A DNA stretch of 18,461 nt from an uncultured Bacteroidota bacterium (GTDB lineage: Bacteria; Bacteroidota; Bacteroidia; Flavobacteriales; Flavobacteriaceae), in contig CABWZL010000015.1 of assembly GCA_902509805.1 (NCBI GenBank), positions 1-18,461 on the forward strand, written 5' to 3'. This document shows, in pieces, positions 1 to 8,792 of this stretch; position 1 is the stretch's first letter; each line of letters starts with the position of its first letter. The notes beneath the pieces were generated by a model. That model saw nothing but the letters and a program-made list of their open reading frames with translations. It ran no database searches and had not been told where the DNA came from. Both the position numbers and the translations under genes were made by a program.

Positions 1-408
1 TTTTGAAAGGTATCTAGCGGTATAGGTTATTATAATTATAGCTGCAAATGAAGAAGTCTGAAAACTAATTCCAACAAATGGAATGTCTATCCACCTACTT
101 GCTGCTGACCCCCCTATCATAGTTCCCTGAGATAGAGTATATGCTAATAAAGCTAATCCTATTGGAAGAAGAATTATTGACATACCCTTGAACAATTTAA
201 ATGGAACTAGTTTCACCGATAACATTAATATAAACCCGAAAAGGAGTACAATTAAATGTTTAACTAAATAGTAAATTGGAGATGAACCATCCACTACATA
301 AGAAAGATATGAGCTAGATGAAAAAACTGGAAAAAAAGAAAATAGAGATAGTAATAATATGATTACTATTAAAACTTTATCCCCAAATATTAAACTTTTA
401 GTACTCAT
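1..408 (-). CDS. ftsW: FtsW, lipid II polymerase of the septum (N-terminal part, cut by window edge)
   Basis: This is a SEDS-family membrane glycosyltransferase that polymerises lipid II at the division septum together with FtsI. Only the first 136 residues are in the window. They show a short cytoplasmic start (MSTKSLIFGDK) and hydrophobic segments at about residues 11-28, 43-60 and 66-82. A conserved FtsW block follows near residues 91-110, with a GGSAASRWI stretch and then FQTSSFA. In many SEDS proteins the latter motif reads FQPSE or FQxSD, so the acidic residue appears to be Ser here. The ATG follows the murD stop directly (TAG then ATG, no gap), so the two are translationally linked. 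The position after murD in a dcw cluster supports FtsW over RodA. No separate promoter is visible. Confidence 0.9.
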   Translation of the reverse strand, partial: MSTKSLIFGDKVLIVIILLLSLFSFFPVFSSSSYLSYVVDGSSPIYYLVKHLIVLLFGFILMLSVKLVPFKLFKGMSIILLPIGLALLAYTLSQGTMIGGSAASRWIDIPFVGISFQTSSFAAIIIITYTARYLSK

Positions 409-1740
409 CTATAAATTTCTAACTGCATTTTTAAATTGATTTCCTCTATCTTCATAATTATCAAATAAATCGAAACTAGAACATGCTGGAGATAATAGAA
501 CATTTTCTGTTTTCTCTGCAATCTTATTAGCTACCTTAACAGCTTCAGTAATTGACTCTGTTTCAATAATAATTTCTATTACTGGTTTAAATGTTTCAAT
601 AATTTTAGCATTATCTATTCCAAGGCAAATAATAGCTTTTACTTTCTCTCTAACAATTGGAAGTAATTCAGTATAATCGTTTCCTTTGTCAACTCCACCA
701 GCAATCCAGACGGTTGGTGATTTCATAGAATCAAGTGCATAATAAGCAGCATTTACATTTGTAGCTTTAGAATCATTTATATAATTGACACCTTGAATTT
801 TCAAGAAATTTTCAAGACGATGTGGTAAACCAGAAAAAGTTAATAGGCTCTCTCTAATAATTTTATTATCAATTTTAAGCAAATCTGAGACAGTAATTGC
901 TGCCATTGCATTAAGTAAATTATGCCTTCCTTTAAGCGCAAACTCTTCTGTATTTATCATAATAGTTTTTTTTTTGTTAGAAAGAATATTATTGTCAACT
1001 AATACTTGATTTTGATCATTATTTTTAATTCCAATTGAAATTTTGTTTACTGGTAATTTTTTATTCTTTAATACATTAATTAACGCTTTGTCATCTGAAT
1101 TATATATTAAATAATCTGACTCATCTTGATTCATTATAATCTTCATCTTAGCATCTACATATTTGCTGAAATCATTATCGTATCTATCTAAATGATCTTC
1201 AATTATATTAGTTATGACAGAAATATTTGGCTTAAAATTTTTAATATCATCAAGCTGAAAACTGCTAATTTCTAGTACATAGACATCTTTATCTCCAGAT
1301 AGAAGTGTTTTTGAAAAACTGTCACCAATATTTCCTGCTATACCAACATCTATTCCAGATTTATTAAGAATATGATGTATTAACTTAGTTGTAGTAGTTT
1401 TTCCATTTGTACCAGTTATGCATATTTTAAATGAATTCGAATAACTACTTGCAAATTCAATTTCAGAAATTATTGGAATATCGGCAGATCTGATTTTTGA
1501 GATGATTTCGGAATTGTTAGGTATTCCCGGACTTTTAATAATTAAATCTGAAAATTCAATTTTATCAAAAGTGTGTTTATTCTCTTCAAATCTGATAGAA
1601 TTTTCAAGAAAAATTGATTTTATATCTTTTCTGATATTAGATTTTTCAGAAACAAATACATTATGACCTTTTTGATTTGCTAACATAGCTGCCCCAAATC
1701 CGCTTTCTCCAGCTCCAAGAATAGTTATATTTTTTATCAT
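409..1740 (-). CDS. murD: UDP-N-acetylmuramoyl-L-alanine--D-glutamate ligase
   Basis: MurD adds D-glutamate to UDP-MurNAc-L-Ala in the cytoplasm, using ATP. The 443-residue protein has the Mur ligase layout. A Rossmann-like UDP-binding domain starts with ILGAGESG (about 7-14). The ATP-binding P-loop GTNGKTTTT is at 110-118. EISSFQLD and a [11 protein letters not shown] block follow in the central domain. The C-terminal domain carries INDSKATN and ends with a [17 protein letters not shown] block, which is typical of MurD rather than MurC, MurE or MurF. Length matches the family. The ATG overlaps the mraY stop by four bases (ATGA), and its own stop touches ftsW, so it is an internal gene of the dcw operon. 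Confidence 0.97.
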   Translation of the reverse strand: MIKNITILGAGESGFGAAMLANQKGHNVFVSEKSNIRKDIKSIFLENSIRFEENKHTFDKIEFSDLIIKSPGIPNNSEIISKIRSADIPIISEIEFASSYSNSFKICITGTNGKTTTTKLIHHILNKSGIDVGIAGNIGDSFSKTLLSGDKDVYVLEISSFQLDDIKNFKPNISVITNIIEDHLDRYDNDFSKYVDAKMKIIMNQDESDYLIYNSDDKALINVLKNKKLPVNKISIGIKNNDQNQVLVDNNILSNKKKTIMINTEEFALKGRHNLLNAMAAITVSDLLKIDNKIIRESLLTFSGLPHRLENFLKIQGVNYINDSKATNVNAAYYALDSMKSPTVWIAGGVDKGNDYTELLPIVREKVKAIICLGIDNAKIIETFKPVIEIIIETESITEAVKVANKIAEKTENVLLSPACSSFDLFDNYEDRGNQFKNAVRNL

Positions 1741-2951
1741 CTAATTTTTAATGTTAAGATTGTGATGAGAGCTAAGAATATTCCAATAATCCATAACCTT
1801 GAAACTATTTTACTTTCATGATATCCAACTTTCTGAAAATGATGATGAATTGGAGACATTAAAAAAATACGTTTACCTATACCTGATTTTCTCTTAGTTA
1901 TTTTGAAATAGCTGACTTGAAGAATAACTGATAATGCTTCTAATAGAAAAACTCCACATAAGATTGGAATTAGTAATTCTTTCCTTATTAAAATAGAAAT
2001 AACTGCGATTAGACCACCAACTGTCAAACTTCCAGTATCTCCCATAAAGACTGTAGCTGGATATGTATTATACCATAAAAAACCTACTAATGATCCTAAT
2101 AATGCAGCAATAAAGATTGTAATTTCTCCAACTCTAGGTATATACATTATGTTGAGATATTCTGAGAAAATTATATTACCTGAAGTCCACGCAAAAACTC
2201 CAAGTGTAAATACAATTATAGCTGACAGACCAGCAGATAAACCGTCTAATCCATCTGTTAAATTATTAGAGTTTGAAACTGCTGATATAATAAATATTAT
2301 TACTGGAATTAGTATTATCCATAATAATTTATCTCCATATTTGAATATAGAATTTGATATTTCGCTATAGTCTAACTCATTATCTTTAAAAAATGGTACA
2401 GTTGTCTTAAATGACTTAATTTCTTCAACTTCGGAAAATTCAATCTTATCGTCATTTAAATTTTTATCAAATTCAACTATTGTAATATCATTATTTGATA
2501 AAAGAATTAATGCAACAAAAATTCCTAATAATGATTGACCAGCTATTTTAAACTTACCTTTTAATCCTTTTTTATCTTTCTTAAAAACTTTAATATAATC
2601 ATCAATAAAACCAATAGTTCCTAGCATTAATGTTGAAAATATTAATATTTGAATATAAATGTTTTCAAGATTAGACATTAGAATTACTGGAATAAGTGTT
2701 CCTATAATAATTATCAGACCTCCCATGGTTGGAGTTCCTACTTTTTTATCTTCACCTTCTAGTCCAAGTTCTCTAATATTCTCCCCTATTTGTTTTCTTT
2801 TTAAATAATTAATTATTTTTTTTCCAAAAATAACAGATATAATAAGTGATAATAATACTGATAGACCAGCTCTAAAAGATAAATAACTAAAAAGACTAGC
2901 ACCTGGAAAGTTAAATTGACTCTCTAATATTTCAAACAGATAGTATAACAT
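1737..2951 (-). CDS. mraY: Phospho-N-acetylmuramoyl-pentapeptide transferase
   Basis: MraY is an integral membrane enzyme that transfers phospho-MurNAc-pentapeptide to undecaprenyl phosphate, giving lipid I. The signature elements are present in order: GTPTMGG (72-78), the catalytic GFIDDYIK (114-121), NLTDGLDGL (230-238), the catalytic-loop FMGDTGSL (302-309) and the cytoplasmic [14 protein letters not shown] (366-379). About ten hydrophobic segments are visible. At 404 residues it is longer than the roughly 360 of E. coli MraY. The excess is a polar, charged loop at about 154-205 between two membrane segments, a form I associate with Bacteroidetes homologues. It starts 2 nt after the murE stop and overlaps murD by 4 nt. 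Confidence 0.97.
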   Translation of the reverse strand: MLYYLFEILESQFNFPGASLFSYLSFRAGLSVLLSLIISVIFGKKIINYLKRKQIGENIRELGLEGEDKKVGTPTMGGLIIIIGTLIPVILMSNLENIYIQILIFSTLMLGTIGFIDDYIKVFKKDKKGLKGKFKIAGQSLLGIFVALILLSNNDITIVEFDKNLNDDKIEFSEVEEIKSFKTTVPFFKDNELDYSEISNSIFKYGDKLLWIILIPVIIFIISAVSNSNNLTDGLDGLSAGLSAIIVFTLGVFAWTSGNIIFSEYLNIMYIPRVGEITIFIAALLGSLVGFLWYNTYPATVFMGDTGSLTVGGLIAVISILIRKELLIPILCGVFLLEALSVILQVSYFKITKRKSGIGKRIFLMSPIHHHFQKVGYHESKIVSRLWIIGIFLALITILTLKIR

Positions 2952-2953
2952 AC

Positions 2954-4414
2954 TTATTTATTAAAAATTTGTTTTGCAATTTTAAAATCATCAAACTGTA
3001 TTCTCTTATTATTTTTTAATTCTTGATAATCCTCATGACCTTTTCCAGCTATTAGAACTATATCTCCTTGAGCACTTCCCTCTTTTGCTTCTTTAATTGC
3101 ATTTGATCTCTCTATTTCCACTGTAACTTTATCAGTATTAAATTTTGAAACTCCCTGAATCATATCTTCAATAATAGAATTTGGATCTTCAGACCTTGGG
3201 TTATCTGAAGTAAATATTACTCTTGAACTTAAATCAGAACAAATTTTACCCATAATTGAGCGCTTATCTTTATCCCTATCTCCTCCACAACCAATTACAG
3301 TTATAAGATTTTGACTTGGCGATTTTATTTTATTTATAGTTGATATAACATTTTCTATTGCATCAGGGGTGTGAGCATAATCAACAATAACTGTAACTTT
3401 ATTAGTGGATAAAAAAGATTGTAATCTTCCTACTACACTTTCGAGTGTACTTATAGCAGTTAGTAATTTAATTTTATCAATATTATATAGTTTTCCTACA
3501 GAGTATATAGCTAATAAATTAGAAGCGTTAAACTTACCTATTAGCTTAGTCCATATTTCACTACTTTCTATACTAAGAAGCATTCCATTTAATTGTTGTT
3601 CAATTATTCTTGATGAAAAGTTTGATTTTGACTTTAATGAATAGGAGTATACCTTAGCTGAGGTATTTTGAACCATATATTTGGCATTTTTGTCATCTAT
3701 ATTAATAAGTGCAAAAGCATTTTTACCTAGTGTATCAAATACATTTTTTTTGGTATCTCTATATTCTTTGAATGATTTATGATAATCGAGATGATCATGA
3801 GTAAGGTTGGTAAAAATCATACCCTTAAAATCAAGTCCATTAACTCTTTTTTGAAAAATTCCATGAGATGATACCTCAATAAAACAAACTTGAACATCCC
3901 TTTCAATCATTTTTGACAAATGATAATTTAAAGTTATCGGATCAGGTGTCGTATTTTTTGAAGTTTCGATGAAATCATCGTATTGAATATTAATAGTTGA
4001 AACTAATCCAGATTTTATATCTAAATCATTATATAATTTATGTAAAAGTGATGAGATTGTTGTTTTGCCATTTGTTCCTGTGACACCTATTAAATCTATT
4101 TTTAATGATGGATTGTCGTAAAAATTTGCAGCAATTATTGAAAGTGCTGATTTTGAGCAATTTACACATATATAAACAGAATTATTATTTTTAAAATTTT
4201 CAGGTAATTTTTCACAAACAATAACAGATGCTCCTCTTTTAAGTGATTCATCAATGAAATTATGACCATCAATTTTATAACCTTTAATAGCGACAAAAAG
4301 AGTATTGTTATCAACATTTCTTGAGTCAAAAGTTATTTTTTTTATAGCTAAATCAGTATCTCCATAAACTGAATTAATATTTACTTTAAATAATATTTCT
4401 TTTAACTTTTTCAA
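2954..4414 (-). CDS. murE: UDP-MurNAc-tripeptide synthetase, meso-diaminopimelate-adding
   Basis: MurE adds the third amino acid of the peptidoglycan stem peptide. Residues visible are FDSRNV near 29-34 (UDP-sugar binding), the P-loop GTNGKTT at 113-119, [12 protein letters not shown] at 201-212, the Lys region that is carbamylated in Mur ligases (about 219-223) and DYAHTPDA at 345-352. The motif DNPRSEDP at 404-411 is the known determinant for meso-diaminopimelate; lysine-adding MurE proteins differ here. The wall is therefore inferred to be DAP-type. The start codon is TTG, overlapping the ftsI stop (TTGA). No in-frame ATG lies nearby, and the N-terminus MKKLKEIL fits the family. At 486 residues the length is normal. 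Confidence 0.96.
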   Translation of the reverse strand: MKKLKEILFKVNINSVYGDTDLAIKKITFDSRNVDNNTLFVAIKGYKIDGHNFIDESLKRGASVIVCEKLPENFKNNNSVYICVNCSKSALSIIAANFYDNPSLKIDLIGVTGTNGKTTISSLLHKLYNDLDIKSGLVSTINIQYDDFIETSKNTTPDPITLNYHLSKMIERDVQVCFIEVSSHGIFQKRVNGLDFKGMIFTNLTHDHLDYHKSFKEYRDTKKNVFDTLGKNAFALINIDDKNAKYMVQNTSAKVYSYSLKSKSNFSSRIIEQQLNGMLLSIESSEIWTKLIGKFNASNLLAIYSVGKLYNIDKIKLLTAISTLESVVGRLQSFLSTNKVTVIVDYAHTPDAIENVISTINKIKSPSQNLITVIGCGGDRDKDKRSIMGKICSDLSSRVIFTSDNPRSEDPNSIIEDMIQGVSKFNTDKVTVEIERSNAIKEAKEGSAQGDIVLIAGKGHEDYQELKNNKRIQFDDFKIAKQIFNK

Positions 4415-6186
4415 AATAGTAGATCCTTTTTACTTATTTCAATTTCAATCGGAATTCTGGTTATAATTTTTTGGGCTACTTTTTTAAACACTGGAGCAGC
4501 TACTGAATTTCCATAATATCCTTTGGATTTATTTGGTTTATTTATAACTACTATCGCAGAATATTTTGGATTATCTTCAGGAAAATAACCTACAAAACTT
4601 GAGACATAATCTGTCTTATCAAAAGCATATCCTATCTGACTTGTTCCAGTTTTACCAGCAATTTTAATATTTTCATCATATATATTATTTGCTGTTCCCC
4701 ATGGTTTTTCAACTACATTCTTTAACATTATTTGAACTGATTTTAATGTTTCATCCGAGCAAATAGAGGGCATTATCACCTCTCTGTCTATCTTATAAAC
4801 TGGCTCCTGGCCAAAAGCACCAATACTTTTAATAAAGCTTGGTTTAACCATTTCTCCATTATTTGCAACTGCATTGTAAAATGTAAGTGTTTGTAAAGGT
4901 GTCATACTTACTCCATATCCAAATGCCATCCAAGGAAGAGAGAGTCCACTCCAATCTTTATCTGAAGGGTGTGGAATTTTAGGTTTACCTTCTCCCTTTA
5001 TATCTATATTAATCTTTTGATCAATTTTCATGTTAATTAATCTGTCTACAAATCTTTCTGGATTGTCTTTATAATTGTCATATATCATCTTAACTATTCC
5101 CGTATTTGAAGAAACCTCAAAAGCTCTTGAAATTGGGATTATTCCATACCCTCTCCTGTTAGAATCTTTAACCTCTTCATTATAAAATTTAAGCACTCCA
5201 TTACCTGTATCAACTGAATCTGTTGGACTAATAACACCATCTTCTAGAGCTGCTATTATACTCATTAATTTAAATGTTGAACCTGGTTCTTGACTCTCCC
5301 ATATACCATAATTAATTTTTTCATAATACTTACCCTCAGAGGTTCTTCCCAAGTTTGATATAGCTTTAACCTTTCCGGATTTAGTTTCCATTAAAATCAT
5401 TGTTCCGTGATCAGCTTCATATTTTTCTAATTGATATAACAATTCATGATGAACCATATCCTGAATTTGTGTATCAATTGTAGTGTGAACATCATAACCA
5501 GGAACAGGTTTTCTTTTATAATTAACTGTCATAGGCTTCCATTGTCCATCAGCAATTTTTTGCATTAATCTTAGACCACTTTTACCAGAAAGATATTCTG
5601 AGTAAGCACCTTCAAGTCCAATTCTTGTATATTTTCCGTCAAGCAACTTTTCATAACCAATTGTTCTTTCTGCAACTTTACCTAAATGACTTTGTCTAGT
5701 ATGTTGCTCTTTAACGATTAATCCACCTTTATATATTCCTTGATTAAAAATTGGGAATGATTTAATTTTATTGACATCTGAAATTGATAAATTTTTACCT
5801 ATTAATAAATATCTATTATTATTTATTCTTGCATTTTTAAGATGACTGAGAAAATATTCTTGAGTAGTATTAAAATAATTTGACAACTCTTTAGATAAAT
5901 CTGAGATGTGATCTAAATAAATACTTGATGAAGGTGTTTTTGAATCCCATCTTAGCTCATATTTCACAACTGTAGAGACTATCAAGTCACCATTATCTGA
6001 ATAAATATTCCCCCTTGGTGATTCAACCTCAACATTCTTAACAGCTTCGATTGTAGATTTAGTTAACGTCTCAACTTCAATATTTTGTAAATAGAAAATC
6101 TTACCAATTAAAAAAAATGAAAATAATAGAGACAAAAAGAATACTACATTCATTCTATTAGCTATTCTATTATTTGATTTACTCAT
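4411..6186 (-). CDS. ftsI: Septal peptidoglycan transpeptidase FtsI (PBP3), without PASTA domain
   Basis: This class B penicillin-binding protein cross-links septal peptidoglycan in the periplasm. It has a short cytoplasmic tail and one membrane anchor at about 12-32, followed by the PBP dimerisation domain with the ESPRGNIYSDNGDLI block (55-69). The transpeptidase domain contains the catalytic SxxK as S303-TF-K306, the SSN triad at 359-361 and KTGTS at 512-516, so the active site is complete. The protein ends about 75 residues after KTG. Flavobacterial homologues that I remember run to about 660 residues with a C-terminal PASTA domain. That domain is absent here, and the stop overlaps the murE start by 4 nt, which argues against a frameshift artefact. 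ftsL lies 1 nt upstream. Confidence 0.95.
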   Translation of the reverse strand: MSKSNNRIANRMNVVFFLSLLFSFFLIGKIFYLQNIEVETLTKSTIEAVKNVEVESPRGNIYSDNGDLIVSTVVKYELRWDSKTPSSSIYLDHISDLSKELSNYFNTTQEYFLSHLKNARINNNRYLLIGKNLSISDVNKIKSFPIFNQGIYKGGLIVKEQHTRQSHLGKVAERTIGYEKLLDGKYTRIGLEGAYSEYLSGKSGLRLMQKIADGQWKPMTVNYKRKPVPGYDVHTTIDTQIQDMVHHELLYQLEKYEADHGTMILMETKSGKVKAISNLGRTSEGKYYEKINYGIWESQEPGSTFKLMSIIAALEDGVISPTDSVDTGNGVLKFYNEEVKDSNRRGYGIIPISRAFEVSSNTGIVKMIYDNYKDNPERFVDRLINMKIDQKINIDIKGEGKPKIPHPSDKDWSGLSLPWMAFGYGVSMTPLQTLTFYNAVANNGEMVKPSFIKSIGAFGQEPVYKIDREVIMPSICSDETLKSVQIMLKNVVEKPWGTANNIYDENIKIAGKTGTSQIGYAFDKTDYVSSFVGYFPEDNPKYSAIVVINKPNKSKGYYGNSVAAPVFKKVAQKIITRIPIEIEISKKDLLF

Positions 6187-6187
6187 T

Positions 6188-6496
6188 TTAGTCTTTAATT
6201 ATTAATTTAATAGGTTGATATTTTGATATTGACAGACCATTATCTTTCAATCTAGATGTAACTTTAGATTCCATCTTAACGTTCATCAAATCTAATTTTG
6301 TAGAAACTGAAACACTATTTAGAGTATTAACTTCTTTATTAAGTTTTGTTATTAAAAATATTTTTTGATCCGCACTATGACTACTATATATTGTAAACAT
6401 CAGTAAAACAGAAACGAATAATAACATCCTCCAATTCTTTAAAGAATCTTTTCCAGCTAAAAAGTCAATATTGACAAATGATAAAAAGTTTTTCAT
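6188..6496 (-). CDS. FtsL-like bitopic division protein
   Basis: This small protein of 102 residues has the topology of FtsL. A cytoplasmic segment (1-21) precedes one membrane helix at about 22-38. A periplasmic stretch with heptad-like spacing of hydrophobic residues follows (about 45-80), consistent with a short coiled coil, and the tail is basic and hydrophobic. FtsL proteins are too diverged for a confident motif match. The identification rests on size, topology and the exact slot between rsmH and ftsI, where FtsL lies in dcw clusters. It would recruit and activate FtsW-FtsI at the septum together with FtsQ and FtsB-like partners. The ATG overlaps the rsmH stop (ATGA). Confidence 0.8.
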   Translation of the reverse strand: MKNFLSFVNIDFLAGKDSLKNWRMLLFVSVLLMFTIYSSHSADQKIFLITKLNKEVNTLNSVSVSTKLDLMNVKMESKVTSRLKDNGLSISKYQPIKLIIKD

Positions 6497-7386
6497 ATTT
6501 TTTCTGCTATTCTAAGTTTTGCACTTCTTGATCTATTATTTATTAAAATTTCATTTTTTGAGGGTGTTATCAGTTTGCCTACTTTAATTAAATTCAGATT
6601 TTTATTTCCATACAAATCAGAAGATATTTCTTTTCTAAATCCTCCGTTTTGTATAAATTTTTTAACCAATCTATCCTCAAGAGAATGATAAGAAATAAAA
6701 ACTAATCTTCCTCCTTTTTTTAAATACTGAGATGATTTATCCAACAAAGTCTTTATTACTTCAAGCTCATCATTAACTTCAATTCTAATTGCTTGAAAAA
6801 TCTTAGCAAAAAATTTATTTTCTTCTTTTTTGTTTGTTAACTGTAATAGAATTTTTTTAAGATCATTAGTTGATTTTATCTCTTTAATCATTCTTTGAGA
6901 AGTAATAATTTGAGTGATTTTTCTATAATTTTTGAGTTCTCCAAAATTTTTAAAAATATATTCCAGTTGATCTTTTTTAAAATTATTTATAACTTCTTTG
7001 GCATCAGTTTTTTGAGAATTATTCATCCTCATATCTAGTTCTGAATCAAATCTTATTGAAAAACCTCTACTTTCATTATCAATTTGATGTGATGAAATTC
7101 CAAAATCAGCAAGCAGACCATCAATTTTCTTGATTTGAAAATAGTTTAAGTAGTTATTTAAATATTTGAAATTTGATTTAACAAGCTTTAATCTTTTATC
7201 TAATAGTTTGTTTTCTATTGCATCTTGATCTTGATCAAAAGCTATCAACTTTCCAGTAGAATTTAGATTACTCAAAATTTCTTTAGAATGCCCACCCCCA
7301 CCAAATGTTGCATCGACATAAATTCCATTTGGATTAATCTTTAAACCAATTATTGATTCTTCAAGAAGAACTGGTTTATGATACAT
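6493..7386 (-). CDS. rsmH: 16S rRNA (cytosine(1402)-N4)-methyltransferase
   Basis: RsmH (MraW) uses S-adenosylmethionine to methylate N4 of C1402 in the decoding centre of 16S rRNA. From the chosen start the protein has 297 residues. The SAM-binding loop DATFGGGGHSKEI is at 25-37, LLADFGISSHQID at 91-103, an RGFSIRFDSELDMRM block at 107-121 and the conserved FISYHSLEDRLVK at 230-242. It ends in NNRSRSAKLRIAEK. I chose the ATG giving MYHKPVLLEE because family members begin xYHxPVLL. In-frame alternatives are an ATG at 7395 and a GTG at 7404, which add MKI and MIKMKI. All three overlap the 3' end of mraZ (11 nt with this choice), implying translational coupling. Confidence 0.95.
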   Translation of the reverse strand: MYHKPVLLEESIIGLKINPNGIYVDATFGGGGHSKEILSNLNSTGKLIAFDQDQDAIENKLLDKRLKLVKSNFKYLNNYLNYFQIKKIDGLLADFGISSHQIDNESRGFSIRFDSELDMRMNNSQKTDAKEVINNFKKDQLEYIFKNFGELKNYRKITQIITSQRMIKEIKSTNDLKKILLQLTNKKEENKFFAKIFQAIRIEVNDELEVIKTLLDKSSQYLKKGGRLVFISYHSLEDRLVKKFIQNGGFRKEISSDLYGNKNLNLIKVGKLITPSKNEILINNRSRSAKLRIAEKI

Positions 7387-7843
7387 TATCTTCATTTTTA
7401 TCACCCATTACTTCCTCTGCTAGATTTCCAAAATCAATTTTTGCATCATCTATAGCATTTTCATAGGATTCTTTGTCCCAGATTTCAAGAATATTTACTG
7501 CAGACGAAACAACTATTTCTTTAGAGATTTTAGCATGAGCAATTAAATCCTTAGGAATTAAAATTCTTCCTGATATATCTATATCAATCTGTCTAACACC
7601 AGCAGTAAATCTTCTTATGAAGTCTATGTTTTTTTTATTAAACCTATTTAACTTATTAATCCTAAGCATTAGATTATTCCACTCTTTTGATGGATACAAC
7701 TCTAAACAGGAATTGAACACTGCTCTTTTAATAACAAAACCACTCTTTAATTTATCAGACAACTGCTTCTTCAATGAAACAGGAAGCATGATTCTTCCTT
7801 TTTCATCTGCTTTGCATTCGTAAGTCCCTATGAAGTGTTGCAT
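7376..7843 (-). CDS. mraZ: MraZ, transcriptional regulator of the dcw cluster
   Basis: MraZ is a ring-forming DNA-binding protein with two AbrB/SpoVT-like half-domains. It represses its own operon in E. coli. Both signature blocks are present: DEKGRIMLPVSL at 13-24 and DISGRILIPKDL at 89-100. The 155-residue length fits Bacteroidetes members. It heads the division cluster. Upstream lie a TATATTTG -7 box and three tandem AAAGTGGTAA repeats that match the type of site bound by MraZ (listed separately), so autoregulation is likely. The ATG lies about 17 nt after the -7 box, leaving a leader of roughly a dozen bases. The C-terminal codons overlap the start of rsmH. Confidence 0.96.
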   Translation of the reverse strand: MQHFIGTYECKADEKGRIMLPVSLKKQLSDKLKSGFVIKRAVFNSCLELYPSKEWNNLMLRINKLNRFNKKNIDFIRRFTAGVRQIDIDISGRILIPKDLIAHAKISKEIVVSSAVNILEIWDKESYENAIDDAKIDFGNLAEEVMGDKNEDNVS

Positions 7844-7860
7844 TTATCAGTTGCTTTACT

Positions 7861-7868
7861 CAAATATA
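7861..7868 (-). promoter_or_regulatory. -7 promoter element of the mraZ/dcw operon
   Basis: The minus strand reads TATATTTG, an exact match to the Bacteroidetes -7 consensus TAnnTTTG. It ends 17 nt before the mraZ ATG. No TTG is seen at the expected -33 spacing (17-23 nt upstream); the GTGG repeats occupy that place instead. The match is seen directly. Promoter function is inferred. Confidence 0.75.
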
Positions 7869-7876
7869 AAATTTAT

Positions 7877-7906
7877 TTACCACTTTTTACCACTTTTTAC
7901 CACTTT
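7877..7906 (-). promoter_or_regulatory. Probable MraZ operator: three tandem 10-bp GTGG repeats
   Basis: Read on the minus strand, three perfect copies of AAAGTGGTAA stand head to tail. Their GTGG cores are at 7880-7883, 7890-7893 and 7900-7903, so the period is exactly 10 bp and all cores face the same side of the helix. Known MraZ sites are direct G-rich repeats of this spacing: TGGG boxes in E. coli, and AAAGTG[T/G] boxes in mollicutes as I remember them. The array begins 8 bp upstream of the -7 box and covers the expected -33 region, so bound MraZ would be placed to block RNA polymerase. Confidence 0.82.
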
Positions 7907-7988
7907 GTTGATAAGTTCTTTAAATCCAATTTATAAAGTTGATTATCAAGAATTTAGATTGTAAAAAAAAAAGGTTATTCTTTATGCA

Positions 7989-7996
7989 TATATTTG
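7989..7996 (+). promoter_or_regulatory. -7 promoter element for the hydrolase-engB transcript
   Basis: The plus strand reads TATATTTG (TAnnTTTG consensus), 17 nt before the ATG at 8014. No TTG lies within 17-23 nt upstream; the nearest is 27 nt away at 7959-7961. A run of ten A at 7963-7972 occupies the upstream region and could stand in as an UP-like element (inference). The rest of the 170-nt intergenic region shows only the mraZ signals. Confidence 0.6.
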
Positions 7997-8013
7997 TGGT
8001 TAAGTAAATAAAT

Positions 8014-8781
8014 ATGGAAAAAGAATTGATCAAAGAAGGAGGGTTTAGTTACATTGAAAAAGGAGAAGGTAGGCCAATAATTATTCTACATGGATTGATG
8101 GGGGGACTAAGTAATTTTCAAGGTGTTTTTGAACATTTTCCATTAAAAAATTATAAGGTAATTATTCCTGAGCTACCTGTAGATAATACACCTATTTTAA
8201 AAACAAATGTTGCTACTTTTTCAAAATTTGTAAAAGAGTTTATTGATTTCAAGAATTTAAAAGATGTTATTTTATTAGGAAATTCGTTGGGAGGACATGT
8301 TGGTCTTCTTTTTACAAGAGATTATCCTAAATTAGTAAGTGGTTTAATAATAACTGGAAGCTCAGGTCTATATGAGAAGTCGATGATAGGAGATGGTTAT
8401 CCCAAAAGAGGTAATTATGAATATATCCAGATGAAAACCGAAGAGGTATTCTATGACCCTAAAATAGCAACTAAAGAAATAATTGATGAAGTTTTTGCAA
8501 GTGTAAATGATCGTGAGAAATTAATTAGAACATTATCTTTAGCCAAAAGTGCTATAAGACATAACATGGCTGATGACCTCCCAAAAATGGAAACAAAAAC
8601 ATTGATTATATGGGGGAGACAAGATGTTGTTACCCCGCCAAATGTTGGAGATGATTTTCATTCCCTACTTCCTAATTCAGATCTAATATGGATAGATAAA
8701 TGCGGCCATGCCCCAATGATGGAACATCCTAATGATTTTAACTTAATAATGGAAAATTGGCTTTCAAAGAATAAATTATAA
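8014..8781 (+). CDS. Alpha/beta-fold hydrolase, substrate unknown
   Basis: This soluble hydrolase of 255 residues shows a complete catalytic triad: Ser91 in GNSLGG (nucleophile elbow), Asp204 in WGRQDVVTP and His232 in CGHAPMMEHP. The oxyanion-loop HGLMGG is at 26-31. No signal peptide is seen, so it should act in the cytoplasm. Sequence alone does not fix the substrate. Relatives include ester hydrolases and C-C bond hydrolases of the MhpC type. It stands alone next to mraZ and 11 nt before engB, an arrangement I recall in other flavobacteria, which suggests a conserved housekeeping role without defining it. It is transcribed divergently from the dcw cluster. Confidence 0.9.
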   Translation: MEKELIKEGGFSYIEKGEGRPIIILHGLMGGLSNFQGVFEHFPLKNYKVIIPELPVDNTPILKTNVATFSKFVKEFIDFKNLKDVILLGNSLGGHVGLLFTRDYPKLVSGLIITGSSGLYEKSMIGDGYPKRGNYEYIQMKTEEVFYDPKIATKEIIDEVFASVNDREKLIRTLSLAKSAIRHNMADDLPKMETKTLIIWGRQDVVTPPNVGDDFHSLLPNSDLIWIDKCGHAPMMEHPNDFNLIMENWLSKNKL

Positions 8782-8792
8782 TCAATCTGAAT

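Noticed and set aside
2149..2370. Open frame of 73 codons on the plus strand inside mraY
   Set aside because: It lies wholly opposite a well-conserved mraY and has no recognisable motif; low-GC coding DNA gives such shadow frames.
3405..3644. Open frame of 79 codons on the plus strand inside murE
   Set aside because: It is antisense to conserved murE sequence and without promoter or family features.
3676..3683. TATATTTG on the plus strand inside murE
   Set aside because: It matches the -7 box but lies antisense within a coding region with no gene downstream on that strand; a chance hit at this base composition.
7617..7823. Open frame of 68 codons on the plus strand inside mraZ
   Set aside because: It is opposite mraZ, whose two conserved motifs explain the sequence.
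7963..7972. Run of ten A (ten T on the minus strand) as a terminator
   Set aside because: No stable hairpin precedes it and no gene ends toward it; it lies between two divergent promoters.
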